Assembly: GCF_032393985.1 (NCBI RefSeq)
Contig: NZ_CP135918.1
Location: 3,844,001-3,908,000, forward strand
From: Fischerella sp. JS2
GTDB taxonomy: Bacteria > Cyanobacteriota > Cyanobacteriia > Cyanobacteriales > Nostocaceae
Direction: 5' to 3'
DNA length: 64,000 nt
Below the pieces are notes generated by a model, which did not search any database, was not told the origin of the DNA, and was given only the letters and a program-made list of their open reading frames with translations. Of the stretch, positions 39,401 to 48,885 are shown piece after piece (position 1 is the first letter of the stretch; each line of letters starts with the position of its first letter). Position numbers and translations under genes: made by a program.

Positions 39401-39951
39401 AACGTCAAACGCTGATAAACTTCTTGATCGGCTCGACGATTATAGCAGTCGCGGATAACTGCAAAAAAATCATCCACATTAAATGCCAAACTCAAAATAC
39501 TGTCAATTTCATCGATAAAAATAACTATATTTGTAGTAATTGCTTTTAGTAATATAGTATCGATAAACTTGCTTAACTTCTGGACTGGTGAGATTAAATT
39601 ATTTTCTGTCCACCAGGTTTCCAAATCAAAGTTGGTATAAAGATTAAAACTATTAATTAAAGTATCAATGACCCCTGCATACCACTGTTCTGGAGTAATA
39701 TCTGCGGTTCCGATCGCAGTAATATCTACAACAGCACAAATAAATCCCTCTTGTTGCAGACGCCGCATCACCTGTACTCGCAAGCTGGATTTTCCCATTT
39801 GGCGAGAGTTGAGGACATAACAGAACTCTCCAGCCTTCAAACCCTCATACAGGTCGTAATCTGCTTGACGTTTGACATAGGTAGGAGCATCCTGGGGAAG
39901 GCTACCCCCGACTTGGTAATTGTAAAAACTAGGTGGGAAGCTCTTGTCCAT
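36421..39951 (-). CDS. AAA-like ATPase (AAA_35 type) with membrane helix and 14 WD40 repeats
   Basis: The protein is 1176 residues. Residues 1-350 form the cyanobacterial AAA-like domain that begins FYNYQVGGSLPQDAPTYVKR, with a P-loop-like SRQMGKSSLRVQ near 50 and a Walker B-like NIVIFIDEIDSIL. Next come a helical linker, an Ala-rich coiled coil (AAAKQAKQQAQFQKQ) and one membrane helix (ITLVAITSLITITTMAVIAV). The remainder is 14 WD40 repeats (SFSPDGQ...ATASDD...VKLW), enough for two 7-blade propellers. There is no recognisable effector domain on the protein itself; the papain-like protease gene lies 281 bp downstream on the same strand. It is probably a membrane-bound sensor/NTPase; the function is unknown. 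Confidence 0.9.
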   Translation of the reverse strand: MDKSFPPSFYNYQVGGSLPQDAPTYVKRQADYDLYEGLKAGEFCYVLNSRQMGKSSLRVQVMRRLQQEGFICAVVDITAIGTADITPEQWYAGVIDTLINSFNLYTNFDLETWWTENNLISPVQKLSKFIDTILLKAITTNIVIFIDEIDSILSLAFNVDDFFAVIRDCYNRRADQEVYQRLTFAILGVSTPSDLIQDRRRTPFNIGRAISLTGFQLAETEPLAMGLTVLGEPQTVMSSVLYWTGGQPFLTQKVCKLLLEEIKRHRDAKTRGRREEESQIGEWIEHLVRKRIIENWEAQDEPEHLKTIRDRILRSGERRTGRLLGLCQQILQQGEIVVDDSPEHTELRLTGLVVERDRKLLIYNRIYEQVFNQQWCEKELAKLRPYADLLNGWVASGRQDESCLLRGQNLQNALKWATGKSLSDLDYQFLAASQEVEKREVEKILAAQAAASRAEAAATRAEAAAKQAKQQAQFQKQITLVAITSLITITTMAVIAVQKWKAADKGQIQALLSSSKANFSLNRSSFEPLVDAMRAGKLLQDSVWLRNDPKLLPQVMEVFSAVYWIRESNRLEKHKGYVQKVRFSPDGKIIATASFDNTAKLWSSDGKELVTLRHIEPVVDVSFSPDSKIIATASRDGTAKLWHGDGRLITTLKGHKGVVWSVSFSPDGQTMATAGEDKTVKLWRANGALLKAWKAHDREIYGISFSPDGQKIATASDDKSVKLWNLQGNLIDTFKGHRAPVFSVSFSPDGQKLASASNDTTVIIWNLITKKKLLLQGHALEVRDVKFSANGQTIATASWDETVKLWRSRDGSVLQTLEGHKGRVNSISFSPNGQILASAGNDKTVKLWRVNNWLTTFSGHKDPIYSVDINNDGTKIATASGDRTVKLWNLQGQELKSLIGHSMPVASVSFSPNGKIIASGSNDTTIRLWNLQGQPIKPPFTDHTGFVTNLSFSPSGMSIASASRDKTVKIWNQQGRVLHNLQHNAPIYGVSYSSDGKIIASASWDGTVKLWSPNATPLRTWQAHNSPIYNIRFSPDNQILATCSEDGSVKLWNQNGQLLNQPLKGHTAGVVDLNFSPDGRILATASDDGTIKFWTSRGVLITTLIGHHDAVNSVSFSLDSKWLITGSTDTTALLWNVENFSLDKFIKRGCYWLSDYLKNNQDSPKEVNNFCHEIQR

Positions 39952-40397
39952 CAGCCACCTATCAAAAATAAGTTGAATTAGCCAATCATACCTCTATAAT
40001 TAGTGAGATTTATTAGTTGCGTAATGTAAGTTGGTATTGGCGCCATCATGCGATTCTAATTTCAAATATGATGCGATCGCCACATAGAAGGATGGATAAC
40101 ATACATCTTGCACCTCGCCCCATCCGTGAAAGTTTAAGATAAAGCACCTTTTGTCAATCAGCTAAAATACTCAAAGCTCTTTTAATGAACATGATAATCG
40201 TAGTAAGGGGTGGGGGGAAGGAGGCGAGCGTCGCTCGCCTCCCCCAATATTTAATTATCATTATCAAATGAGCTTTGAAAAGTTGAAATATTCAAGAAAA
40301 ATATATTGTTACGACAGAATAATTTTGTAAGTACTGGGCAACATTGTTATGTAAATTCAATGATTAAACGAGGTGATGAAAAGTTTGGTCTACCGCC
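39952..40397. other. Intergenic region with an IS-end-like repeat
   Basis: No gene is seen. It contains the repeat at 40104-40175 and a GC-rich palindrome at 40215-40247 (GGAGGCGAGCG/CGCTCGCCTCC). Confidence 0.55.
40104..40175 (+). repeat. IS-end-like repeat, copy A
   Basis: Positions 40121-40175 match the reverse complement of 54456-54510 with one mismatch over 55 bp, and a further CATCTTGCACC block lies just outside in both copies. Here it precedes a transposase remnant, which suggests it is the left part of an insertion sequence. Confidence 0.75.
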
Positions 40398-40634
40398 ATG
40401 CCCAAGCGACAAAAACAAAACTCTGACCACGCACACAAATATAATACTCCTACTATAGATAATGAGGCTATTTCTCAGCAATTAGAAGCGTTATTAACTC
40501 CAATAATTTTTGCTCAACAAAGATATTACAAACAGTTAGAATGCCGAGATAGAATTCTGAATTTATCGTTCATGGTAGCAGCAGTATTAAGGTTTATACA
40601 TTTTTTTCTTACCACCTTACTCGCCCCAAATTAA
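40398..40634 (+). pseudogene. Transposase N-terminal remnant
   Basis: The 78-residue frame begins MPKRQKQNSDHAHKYNTP and has EAISQQLEALLTPIIFAQQ and RDRILNLSFMVAAVL. This is the N-terminal pattern of a cyanobacterial transposase of the IS4-like group, from memory. The frame then joins unrelated sequence and ends, so the catalytic part is gone. Confidence 0.6.
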
Positions 40635-40794
40635 CCGTATTGAAGATGAGTGGTTACACCTCAAACGTAACGAGATTTCTGCACAAATTTTTGATGATGA
40701 GTATGAACTTGCGCTTGCTGTGATTTATGGTACTGAAAATCGGGCTAATAAAGGTAATTACTCTGTCCAGCGTTTTATATTTAATCATGTCTAG
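40590..40794 (+). pseudogene. DDE transposase C-terminal remnant (IS630-like)
   Basis: In another frame, from about 40600, the sequence reads FFLPPYSPQINRIEDEWLH, then LKRNEISAQIFDDEYELAL and GNYSVQRFIFNHV before TAG at 40792. LPPYSPxxNxIE with the catalytic Glu is the C-terminal signature of IS630-type transposases. It is fused head-on to the remnant above, giving a chimeric relic. Confidence 0.7.
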
Positions 40795-41551
40795 CTACTT
40801 AATCGTCTCATTTGTGCAATGAACCAATTTAAACCCTTTTTTGCTTCTGGATGATTTTACTTATTTACTACTTGCTTATCTCGGAGAGTGACAGAAGAGG
40901 GTTAAGTTATCAAGACGTTCAGGGAAGCTCTAGCAACTTCAGTGGTACTCAAATTACTAGTAATAGCTTAGTACGTCCAATTGGTATTACTGCCATACCA
41001 GTGCCAGATAGGGAAAATTTCAATTCTAAATTCCGTCGAAGTTGCTCTCATCAAAAAGGAGGCAAGGATGATCACATTTTTTTGAATGGCGGTTGAGCAA
41101 CTCACAGTGCAGAAGCAGTAGCACTTAACAAAATACAAAGCAAACGTCTGTGACTCTCTGCATGATTCTCTAGCTAATTACAGAAAGTGATAATTAGTAA
41201 TTATTATTCATTAACTGTTTTAAATCTTTTTATTATCTGCTTAACTGTCTTAAATATCCTCTTAACTGTCTTAAATATCCTCTTAACTGTCTTAAATATT
41301 TTCTTAACTGTTCTCTTAACTGTCTTAACTTTTCTCTTATTGCTATTGTATTTTATTGATGAAACTGAGATTATTTTTTTACTAAAGTTATAAACAGTTT
41401 GAGATTAAAAAAATCAGTTAATTTCATCAAAAATGCATTAATGCATTTTAGCTAATCAAAAGAACAGAGTTGGCTCTAGCCAATCCGAATAATATTAGCA
41501 AAGCTATTGAATATAACACATAGCCTTTTAACAAAAAAAGGAATAAGACTA
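40795..41551. other. Region upstream of the enediyne-type cassette
   Basis: An 81-codon frame at 40851-41096 resembles nothing I know and I do not call it a gene. The AT-rich part from 41100 contains a 21-bp tandem repeat and probably the cassette promoter. Confidence 0.5.
41240..41330. repeat. 21-bp tandem repeat upstream of unbL
   Basis: Three copies of a 21-base unit (CTTAACTGTCTTAAATAT plus 3 bases) start at 41240, 41261 and 41282, followed by shortened CTTAACTGT units. It sits about 220-310 bp before unbL. Confidence 0.85.
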
Positions 41552-42502
41552 GTGAAAATTTTACAACAATTAATTAAAGAAATTTTAAAAATTCCACCCG
41601 CAGAAACTAATTTTGAACGGCGTGGATTTTATAAAAATAACAGTCAAATCGAAAAACATTTAGAAAAAGTAGGATATACATTTCTCCTCGGCTATCATGC
41701 AGCTATTAAGGATGAAGGTTTAAAAGCCTTAGAGTTTGAACTCAATCAGGTGGAATTAGAACTTCGTGGATTTGCTTTTGAAGGAGCAGGGATGGGTTTA
41801 GCTTTATTAGATATAATAACTCCCTGGAATAAAAAGCGGCTGCAATTATATTTAGAAGGCTTTGGCTCATCTCATATATACATGGCACATGTCGGTATTG
41901 GCTGGGTTTTAGCTAGGTTACATCGAAGGATTGAAAAAACTTTGGAGCAATTAGATCCTCTATTAGGTTGGTTGGCGATCGATGGATATGGTTTTCATGA
42001 GGGTTACTTTCATTGGCCTCAATCTATAGAAAAACAACAGGTTCCCAAAGCCATTTATGGGTATGCCTGTCGAGTTTTCGATCAAGGATTAGGTAGAAGT
42101 CTCTGGTTTGTGAAAGGTGCTGATATTGATCAAATCTTAGAAACTATTACTAACTTCTCCAAAGAGCGCCATGCAGATCTTTGGAGTGGTGTAGGTCTTG
42201 CCTGTGCTTATGCTGGTGGTGTAGACCTTTGGACGATAAAATCTTTACGAGAAGCAGCAAAATCTTATCAGCCTCAATTAGCCCAAGGAGCAGCCTTTGC
42301 TGCTAAGACACGGCAGAGAGCTAGAAACCCAGCAAAGCATACAGAGCTTGCTTGTGAAATACTGTGCGGCTTGTCTGCTGCTAATGCTGCGGAAATTACT
42401 GATGCTGCTCTAGCGCAGATATTACCAAACGGTAGCGAACCAATGTATGAGGTTTGGCGACGCAGAATTCAGGCTAAATTTACCCAGGAGATCCTAGTAT
42501 GA
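41552..42502 (+). CDS. unbL: UnbL: DUF1702 protein of the enediyne warhead cassette
   Basis: The product is 316 residues from a GTG at 41552 with AAAAAGGA upstream; a TTG at 41507 is possible. DUF1702 motifs include NFERRGFY, FAFEGAGMGLALLD, HVGIGWVLARLH, DPLLGWLAIDGYGFHEGYF, FDQGLGRSLWFVKG and GAAFAAKTRQRA. DUF1702 (UnbL) is conserved beside enediyne polyketide synthases in actinomycetes and is needed for warhead maturation, though its reaction is unknown. It overlaps the next gene by 4 bp (ATGA), so the two are translationally coupled. Confidence 0.88.
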   Translation: MKILQQLIKEILKIPPAETNFERRGFYKNNSQIEKHLEKVGYTFLLGYHAAIKDEGLKALEFELNQVELELRGFAFEGAGMGLALLDIITPWNKKRLQLYLEGFGSSHIYMAHVGIGWVLARLHRRIEKTLEQLDPLLGWLAIDGYGFHEGYFHWPQSIEKQQVPKAIYGYACRVFDQGLGRSLWFVKGADIDQILETITNFSKERHADLWSGVGLACAYAGGVDLWTIKSLREAAKSYQPQLAQGAAFAAKTRQRARNPAKHTELACEILCGLSAANAAEITDAALAQILPNGSEPMYEVWRRRIQAKFTQEILV

Positions 42503-44475
42503 AGTTCTGGATAGCTTTCATACAGCGCCATGCCAAGCGCATAGTGGCGAGTTCTTTAATTTTTGTATTATTCTGGCTGGTTCGATTACCAGAGTTATCT
42601 GATGTAGAACGCAACGCACTCACTAGCCACTTTAATTTTGCACGATCGCCCTTACCAGAGTTAGTAGGTTACTCATCTAATACTAAACGAGCAGTTCATC
42701 CTAGTTTAAACCGTCATTCAGCTTGGACTTCTTCTGTAGGTGCATCCGTAGCATTAAACGATCTGGATAAAGACGGATTATCTAATGATGTTTGCTACGT
42801 AGACACAAGAATTAATCAGATTATTATTGCACCAGTTCCGGGAACACCCAACCGTTATCAGCCTTTTACTCTAGAGCCAATCTCACTGCCTTACGATCGC
42901 ACAACAATGGCTCCTATGGGTTGTTTGCCTGGAGATTTAAATGAGGACGGGTTGATTGATATCCTGGCCTATTACTGGGGACGAACTCCGATCGCATATC
43001 TGCAAAAACAAACAGTAGGTAAAAACCAATTGCAGTTATCTAGCGATCGCTACGTAGAACGCGAACTTGTGCCAAACGGTGAGCGATGGTTTACCAATGC
43101 TGCTACCCTTGCCGATTTAGATGGTGATGGACATACTGACCTAATCATTGGTAATTACCACCAAGATGAGGCGCGAATTTTAGATGTTAGTGCCTCTGGG
43201 CGCGAACAAATGCAACATTCCATGAGTAGAGCTAAGAACGGTGGGAGCAGTCGATTTTTTCTGTGGACAGGAGCAACAACAGGAAAAGAGCCAACAGTGC
43301 AGTTTCAAGAAGCTAAAGATGTTCTCGATGAGTCAATCAAACATAGTTGGACTTTAGCTATTGCAGCAGCAGATCTTGATGGGGATTTACTACCTGAAGT
43401 TTACTTCGCAAATGATTTTGGCCCCGATCGCCTATTGTACAATCGCTCCCAACCAGGAGAGTTGCGTTTTGCCCTCCTAGAAGGAAAAAGAGGCCTCACT
43501 ACTCCCAGATCGAAAGTTCTTGGTCGTGACAGTTTCAAAGGAATGGGCGTAGATTTTGGCGACATCAATCATGATGGGTTACTCGATATTTATGTCAGTA
43601 ACATTGCTTCTGAATATGCTCTAGAAGAGAGTCACTTTCTGTTTACCAGCACGGGCAATATTGAGTCTATGCAGCAAGGTATCGCTCCCTATATTGATCG
43701 CAGCGAACCAATGGGTGTATCCCGTAGTGGCTGGGGTTGGGAATCAAAGTTTGGTGATTTTGATAATGATGGAACTCTCGAAGCATTGCAAGCAACAGGC
43801 TTTGTCAAAGGAACAGTCAATCGCTGGCCAGAGTTGCACGAGCTAGCAATGGGAAACGATGACCTTTTAAGAGATTCTCGCTTTTGGCCTCGTTTGCAAT
43901 CTGGTGATGATTTAAGCGGCCATCAACACAATCCATTTTTTGTCATGGCACAAAATGGTCGTTACTATGACTTGGCTCAAGACTTAGGAATTGACACGAC
44001 AGAAGTTAGTCGAGGTATTGCGACAGCCGATGTAGATGGTGATGGAGATTTGGATTTTGCCACAGCTAATCAGTGGGAAACTTCTTATTTCTACAAAAAC
44101 AAGAGCAATAAAGCTGGAGCATTTTTGGGTCTTCACCTTCTACGCGAACTTGGTTCAACAACATTAACTGATACAGTTGTGCGTTCTGGTCATCCAGGAA
44201 TGGAGGTAATTGGACAACCTGCGATCGGTGCGACTGCAACCGTTCATCTAGCGGATGGTCGCCAGTTAATTGCTCAGGTAGATGGTGGAAATGGTCATTC
44301 TGGCGATCGCAGTCCCGACCTACATTTTGGATTGGGTCAGTTATCGCCGAAAACTCAAATCCAAGTCGATTTGCGCTGGCGGGATCTGAATGGACGAATT
44401 CGTGAAAAATCCCTGCACTTAGAACCTGGTTGGCATACCGTGTTGCTAGGTGGATTATCCAAAGAGGAGGCTTAA
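42499..44475 (+). CDS. unbV: UnbV: FG-GAP/VCBS-repeat and ASPIC/UnbV domain protein
   Basis: This 658-residue protein has an N-terminal hydrophobic segment (IVASSLIFVLFWLVRLP), then at least seven calcium-loop-like FG-GAP/VCBS repeats (DLDKDGLSND, DLNEDGLID, DLDGDGHTD, DINHDGLLD, DFDNDGTLE, DVDGDGDLD). It ends with the ASPIC/UnbV domain (GATATVHLADGRQLIAQVDG, then GDRSPDLHFGLG). The Pfam domain takes its name from this enediyne-associated protein. It is likely exported or membrane-anchored on the outer face. Its role in warhead biosynthesis is unknown. Its stop overlaps the next start (TAATG). Confidence 0.9.
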   Translation: MKFWIAFIQRHAKRIVASSLIFVLFWLVRLPELSDVERNALTSHFNFARSPLPELVGYSSNTKRAVHPSLNRHSAWTSSVGASVALNDLDKDGLSNDVCYVDTRINQIIIAPVPGTPNRYQPFTLEPISLPYDRTTMAPMGCLPGDLNEDGLIDILAYYWGRTPIAYLQKQTVGKNQLQLSSDRYVERELVPNGERWFTNAATLADLDGDGHTDLIIGNYHQDEARILDVSASGREQMQHSMSRAKNGGSSRFFLWTGATTGKEPTVQFQEAKDVLDESIKHSWTLAIAAADLDGDLLPEVYFANDFGPDRLLYNRSQPGELRFALLEGKRGLTTPRSKVLGRDSFKGMGVDFGDINHDGLLDIYVSNIASEYALEESHFLFTSTGNIESMQQGIAPYIDRSEPMGVSRSGWGWESKFGDFDNDGTLEALQATGFVKGTVNRWPELHELAMGNDDLLRDSRFWPRLQSGDDLSGHQHNPFFVMAQNGRYYDLAQDLGIDTTEVSRGIATADVDGDGDLDFATANQWETSYFYKNKSNKAGAFLGLHLLRELGSTTLTDTVVRSGHPGMEVIGQPAIGATATVHLADGRQLIAQVDGGNGHSGDRSPDLHFGLGQLSPKTQIQVDLRWRDLNGRIREKSLHLEPGWHTVLLGGLSKEEA

Positions 44476-45398
44476 TGACGACAATAGTTAGTTGGAGTAA
44501 AGCAGATCGTTTAGGGGGATTGCGGCGCTTTGCGATCGCTATTACACTCCTCAACTTATTAGGGCATTCCTTTCTAGGGTTTGAGCAATCCTGGGCGCAA
44601 CCTCTGGTGGCGTTAGCAACTACATACAGCGTGGAAATTTTGCTAGAAGTAGTTGAAGCTGTAGTACAGAAGCGCATTCCGCATTTTATTGGTGGAATAC
44701 AACAATTTATTGATTTTCTGCTGCCCGCACATATAACAGGGTTAGCTGTGGCAATGCTACTTTATGCTAATGAGCAGTTATTCCCTATCATCTTTGCATC
44801 TGCGGTGGCGATCGCTTCCAAAGCCATGTTTCACACTGCTGTCGGTAAAAGTAATCGCCATTTTTTCAACCCCTCCAACTTTGGGATTACCGTAACTCTG
44901 CTGCTCTTTCCTTGGGTGGGAATTGCACCTCCCTATCAATTCACAGAGAACCTGAGTGGTATGGGAGATTGGTTGTTACCAGGGCTGATCGTGATTACAG
45001 GAACGTTTCTCAATGCCCGTTTTACTCGTCGATTACCTTTGATTGCGGCCTGGTTAATTGGGTTTGTCATTCAAGCATTGCTGAGAAGCTTCATTTTTGG
45101 TACACCGCTTGTTCCCGCATTAGTACCGATGACAGGTGTGGCATTTATTCTCTTTACCTTTTACATGGTGACAGACCCTGGTACAACACCCGTTGACCCT
45201 AGAGAGCAAATTTTATTTGGAGCCGGAGTTGCTGCAACCTATGGAGTTTTGATGGTTTCCCATATTGTCTTTGGACTTTTCTTTGCTTTAACTATTGTCT
45301 GTGCAGTTCGCGGGATTCTTCTGCAAGTGCAGACAATGATCAAACTGGAAGAACCAGCAAACATGGTTCCGGCATCAGCCACAGCAGTGGAGGTATAA
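44475..45398 (+). CDS. unbU: UnbU: RnfD/NqrB-like membrane protein of the enediyne cassette
   Basis: The product is 307 residues from the ATG at 44475 (GAGGAGG upstream). About eight or more hydrophobic segments and motifs SNRHFFNPSNFGITVTLLLF and MVTDPGTTPVDPREQILFG belong to the RnfD/NqrB family of electron-transport subunits, in the branch annotated UnbU next to enediyne synthases. The FNPSN and TDPGT loops are those that in RnfD/NqrB surround the flavin, suggesting an electron-transfer role in the membrane. The stop is 3 nt before pksE. Confidence 0.87.
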   Translation: MTTIVSWSKADRLGGLRRFAIAITLLNLLGHSFLGFEQSWAQPLVALATTYSVEILLEVVEAVVQKRIPHFIGGIQQFIDFLLPAHITGLAVAMLLYANEQLFPIIFASAVAIASKAMFHTAVGKSNRHFFNPSNFGITVTLLLFPWVGIAPPYQFTENLSGMGDWLLPGLIVITGTFLNARFTRRLPLIAAWLIGFVIQALLRSFIFGTPLVPALVPMTGVAFILFTFYMVTDPGTTPVDPREQILFGAGVAATYGVLMVSHIVFGLFFALTIVCAVRGILLQVQTMIKLEEPANMVPASATAVEV

Positions 45399-46620
45399 AA
45401 TATGAAGCCTGCGATCGCGATCGTTGGAATGGCCTGTCAATATCCAGATGCTCGCTCACCCATTGAGCTTTGGGAAAATGTACTAGCGCAGCGTCGAGCG
45501 TTTCGGCGTATACCATCAGAGCGTTTATCATTAGAAGATTATTGGTCTGATGACCGCAACGCAGTTGACAGCACTTATACAACCCAAGCAGCTCTAATTG
45601 AGGGCTATGAATTCGATCGCCTTCACTTTCGAGTCGCAGGAAATACATTTCGTTCGGCTGATTTTGTCCATTGGTTAGCCTTGGATGTGGCAACTCAAGC
45701 CTTAAATGATGCTGATTTTTTAAACAATAAAGGTTTACCCCATGAGCGAACGGGAGTGCTAGTTGGTAACACGCTTACAGGAGAATTCTCTCGCGCCAAC
45801 ACATTAAGATTGCGCTGGCCGTATGTACATCGGGTTGTAGAAACCACATTAGCAAAAGCAGATTTTTCACCTCAGCAGCGTTCTGCATTTTTACAAGAAT
45901 TAGAAGCAACCTACAAAGCTCCCTTTCCCGAAATAACTGAAGAAACTTTAGCAGGTAACCTTTCTAACACGATTGCCGGACGCATCTGTAATCATTACGA
46001 CCTCAAAGGTGGTGGTTATACCGTTGATGGAGCCTGTAGTTCTTCATTGCTGGCGGTTGCCAATGCTTGTACAGCCTTGATTGTGGGCGACTTGGATGTA
46101 GCCATTGTCGGTGGTATCGATCTGAGCCTCGATCCATTTGAACTAATTGGATTTGCCAAGACAGGCGCATTAGCATCTGATGAGATGCGCGTGTATGATG
46201 CTGGCTCTAATGGTTTCTGGCCAGGTGAAGGATGTGGCTTTGTAGTGCTAATGCGTTATGAGGATGCAGTAGCTCAACATCATCAAGTTTACGCCGTAAT
46301 TCGCGGTTGGGGAATTTCGTCGGACGGTAAAGGCGGAATTACACGTCCTGAAGTAGAAGGGCAAACTATAGGATTAAACCGTGCTTATGAGCGTGCTGGT
46401 TTTGATGCGGCAACAGTTGCTTATTTTGAAGGGCATGGCACAGGTACGAAAGTTGGTGATGCCACAGAACTTCAAGTTCTCTCGCAAATTCTCCAAAAGG
46501 CAGCCATTGATACTCCTTTGGCAGTCATTAGCTCGATCAAAGCAAATATTGGTCATACGAAAGCAGCCGCAGGGATAGCTGGCTTAATTAAAGCCACTAT
46601 GGCACTCCATACACAAATTT

Positions 46621-47376
46621 GGCGTTGCATAATAGCGGTATGAATTGAGGTCAATTAATCATGGAATGTCCACGCTGTGGATCTTGTCATAACCGTAAGA
46701 ATGGAAAGAAAAGAGGTAAACAGAATCACATTTGCTGTGATTGTGGTCGTCAATTCATTGATGTCTATAAACCACCCAGGGGCTACTCGGATGAAATCAA
46801 ACAAGAATGCCTAAAAATGTACGTCAATGGTATGGGATTTCGTGGAATTGAAAGGGTGAAAAACGTTCATCATACTACCATTATTCATTGGGTTAAACGA
46901 GTGGGTACACAATTGGCGGATACACCAAATTCAAAGGAAATTCCGCAGGTGGGAGAACTAGATGAATTAGAAACATTTATTGGTTCAAAAAAAATAAAAT
47001 CTGGTTGTGGACGGCGGTAAATCACTTTACTCAAGGTATTCTTGCTTGGGTTTTAGGTGATCGTAGTTCGACTACTTTCCAACAGTTATGGAACATTGTC
47101 CAGTGTTGGCAGAGTTATTTTTACGTCACAGATGGATACCCTGTTTACCCTTGTTTTGTTCCTGATGGTGACCAAATTGTGAGTAAGACCTACATGACAC
47201 GAGTCGAAAATGAAAACACAAGGCTTAGACATTATTTGGCTCGTCTTCATCGTAAAACTTTATGTTATTCCAAAACCGAGGAAATGCTGAGATACTCTGT
47301 TCGATTGTTATTGCACTACCTCAAATATCGTTCTGTTCCCTTACCTGCCTAAAACATACCTTTATTCAGCAACGCC
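46621..47376 (+). mobile_element. IS1-family insertion sequence, copy 2, inside pksE
   Basis: It is identical in length and, as read, in sequence to copy 1 (7948-8703). The 8-bp target duplication ACAAATTT lies at 46613-46620 and 47377-47384. The insertion is in the pksE coding strand, in the same direction as the gene. Confidence 0.95.
46661..47352 (+). CDS. IS1-family transposase (copy 2), frameshifted pair
   Basis: The frames 46661-47020 and 47005-47352 encode the same 119- and 115-residue peptides as copy 1, with the same A8 slippage site near 46986-46994. The transposase is intact, so the element may still be mobile. Confidence 0.9.
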
Positions 47377-48885
47377 ACAAATTTTACCTCCCATGACGGG
47401 CTGTACGCAGGTTCATCCACAACTAGCACAAGAGACTTCGATACGGGTACTTGATCGCGGTGAACTTTGGCCTACTAATTCTCAATTACGCGCTGGAGTC
47501 AGTGCAATGGGTTTTGGTGGAATTAATACCCATGTTGTACTAGAAGGAATTAGCACAAGGCGGCAAGTACTTAGTAGTCAGGAACACAGGTTATTATCTT
47601 CTGCTCAAGACGCTGAACTGATGTTGGTAGCTGCTGAAGATGCAAATCATTTGCTTCTACAAGTAGAGCATTTGTTAACTTTAGCACCTAAGTTATCTCG
47701 TTCAGAGTTAACAGATTTAGCTGCTCAGTTAGAAAAAAATCTAACTGATCGTACAGTGCGGGCAGCAATTATCACATCAACTCCCCAAGAACTAACAACC
47801 CAATTAGAGATTTTGCGATCGTGGTTGCAAGAAGAATTCACTGTTCGGCTCGACAGTCGTATGGGAGTGTTTTTAGGAGTAACCATAGATAAACCGCAAA
47901 TCGGATTTTTGTTTCCAGGGCAAGCCTCTCCCACTTACTTCAATGGTGGAGCATGGGAACGACGATTTGAGTGTGTACACGACCTTTATCAGTGGGCAAA
48001 TCTTCCACAAAATAGCGATCGCAAAGCCACAGCAGTGGCACAACCTGCGATCGTCACTGCTGCAATGGCAGGATTAAGAGTCTTAAACAAATTTGGCATC
48101 GCAGCCAGTGTCAGCGTTGGACACAGCTTAGGAGAACTTTCAGCACTGCATTGGGCTGGTGCTTTTGATGAAGCTGAGTTATTACGGATTGCGACTGTGC
48201 GTGGGCAGACAATGACCAAGGTAGGTAATACCCTTGGTGCAATGGCGAGTATTCAGGCATCGCAACCTGTAGTGGAGAATTTAATTAACGGCGATCGCGT
48301 TGTCATTGCGGGGTTGAACTCGCCTCAACAGACAGTCATTTCCGGTGAAGTTACTGGTGTCACCACAGTTGTGAATCGAGCGCAAGCAATGGGATTAAAA
48401 GCTGTTACCTTACCTGTATCCCATGCTTTCCACTCACCTTTGGTAGCAGATGCAGCCCAACCATTCGCAGACTATTTAGGGCAAGAAGCATTTCAAACAT
48501 TACAGCGAACTGTGGTTTCTACGGTGACGGGGAGAGCGATTGATTACACTGAAGATTTGCGATCGCTTCTGCATCGGCAAATCACTGCCACCGTTAGATT
48601 TATTGAGGCAGTTACCAAGGCTGCGGCAGGAGTTAACCTGTTTATCGAAGTTGGGCCGGGTCGCGTTTTATCAGGATTAGTTACTGAATTTGTGGACGTG
48701 CCAATAGTATCATTGGATGCTAGCGGTTCTTCTTTAAAAGGCTTACTACAGGCAGTTGGTGCGGCGTTTGTCGTTGGCACACCAGTTAAACACAAAGAAC
48801 TGTTTAGCGATCGCTTTACCCGACCATTTGATTTGAACTGGCAACCGCAATTCTTTGTCAATCCTTGTGAGTTAGCACCAAGGCT

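Noticed and set aside
40851-41096. 81-codon frame
   Set aside because: No ribosome-binding site or recognisable sequence, and it lies in relic-rich DNA.
41240-41330. CRISPR array
   Set aside because: Units are directly adjacent without spacers.
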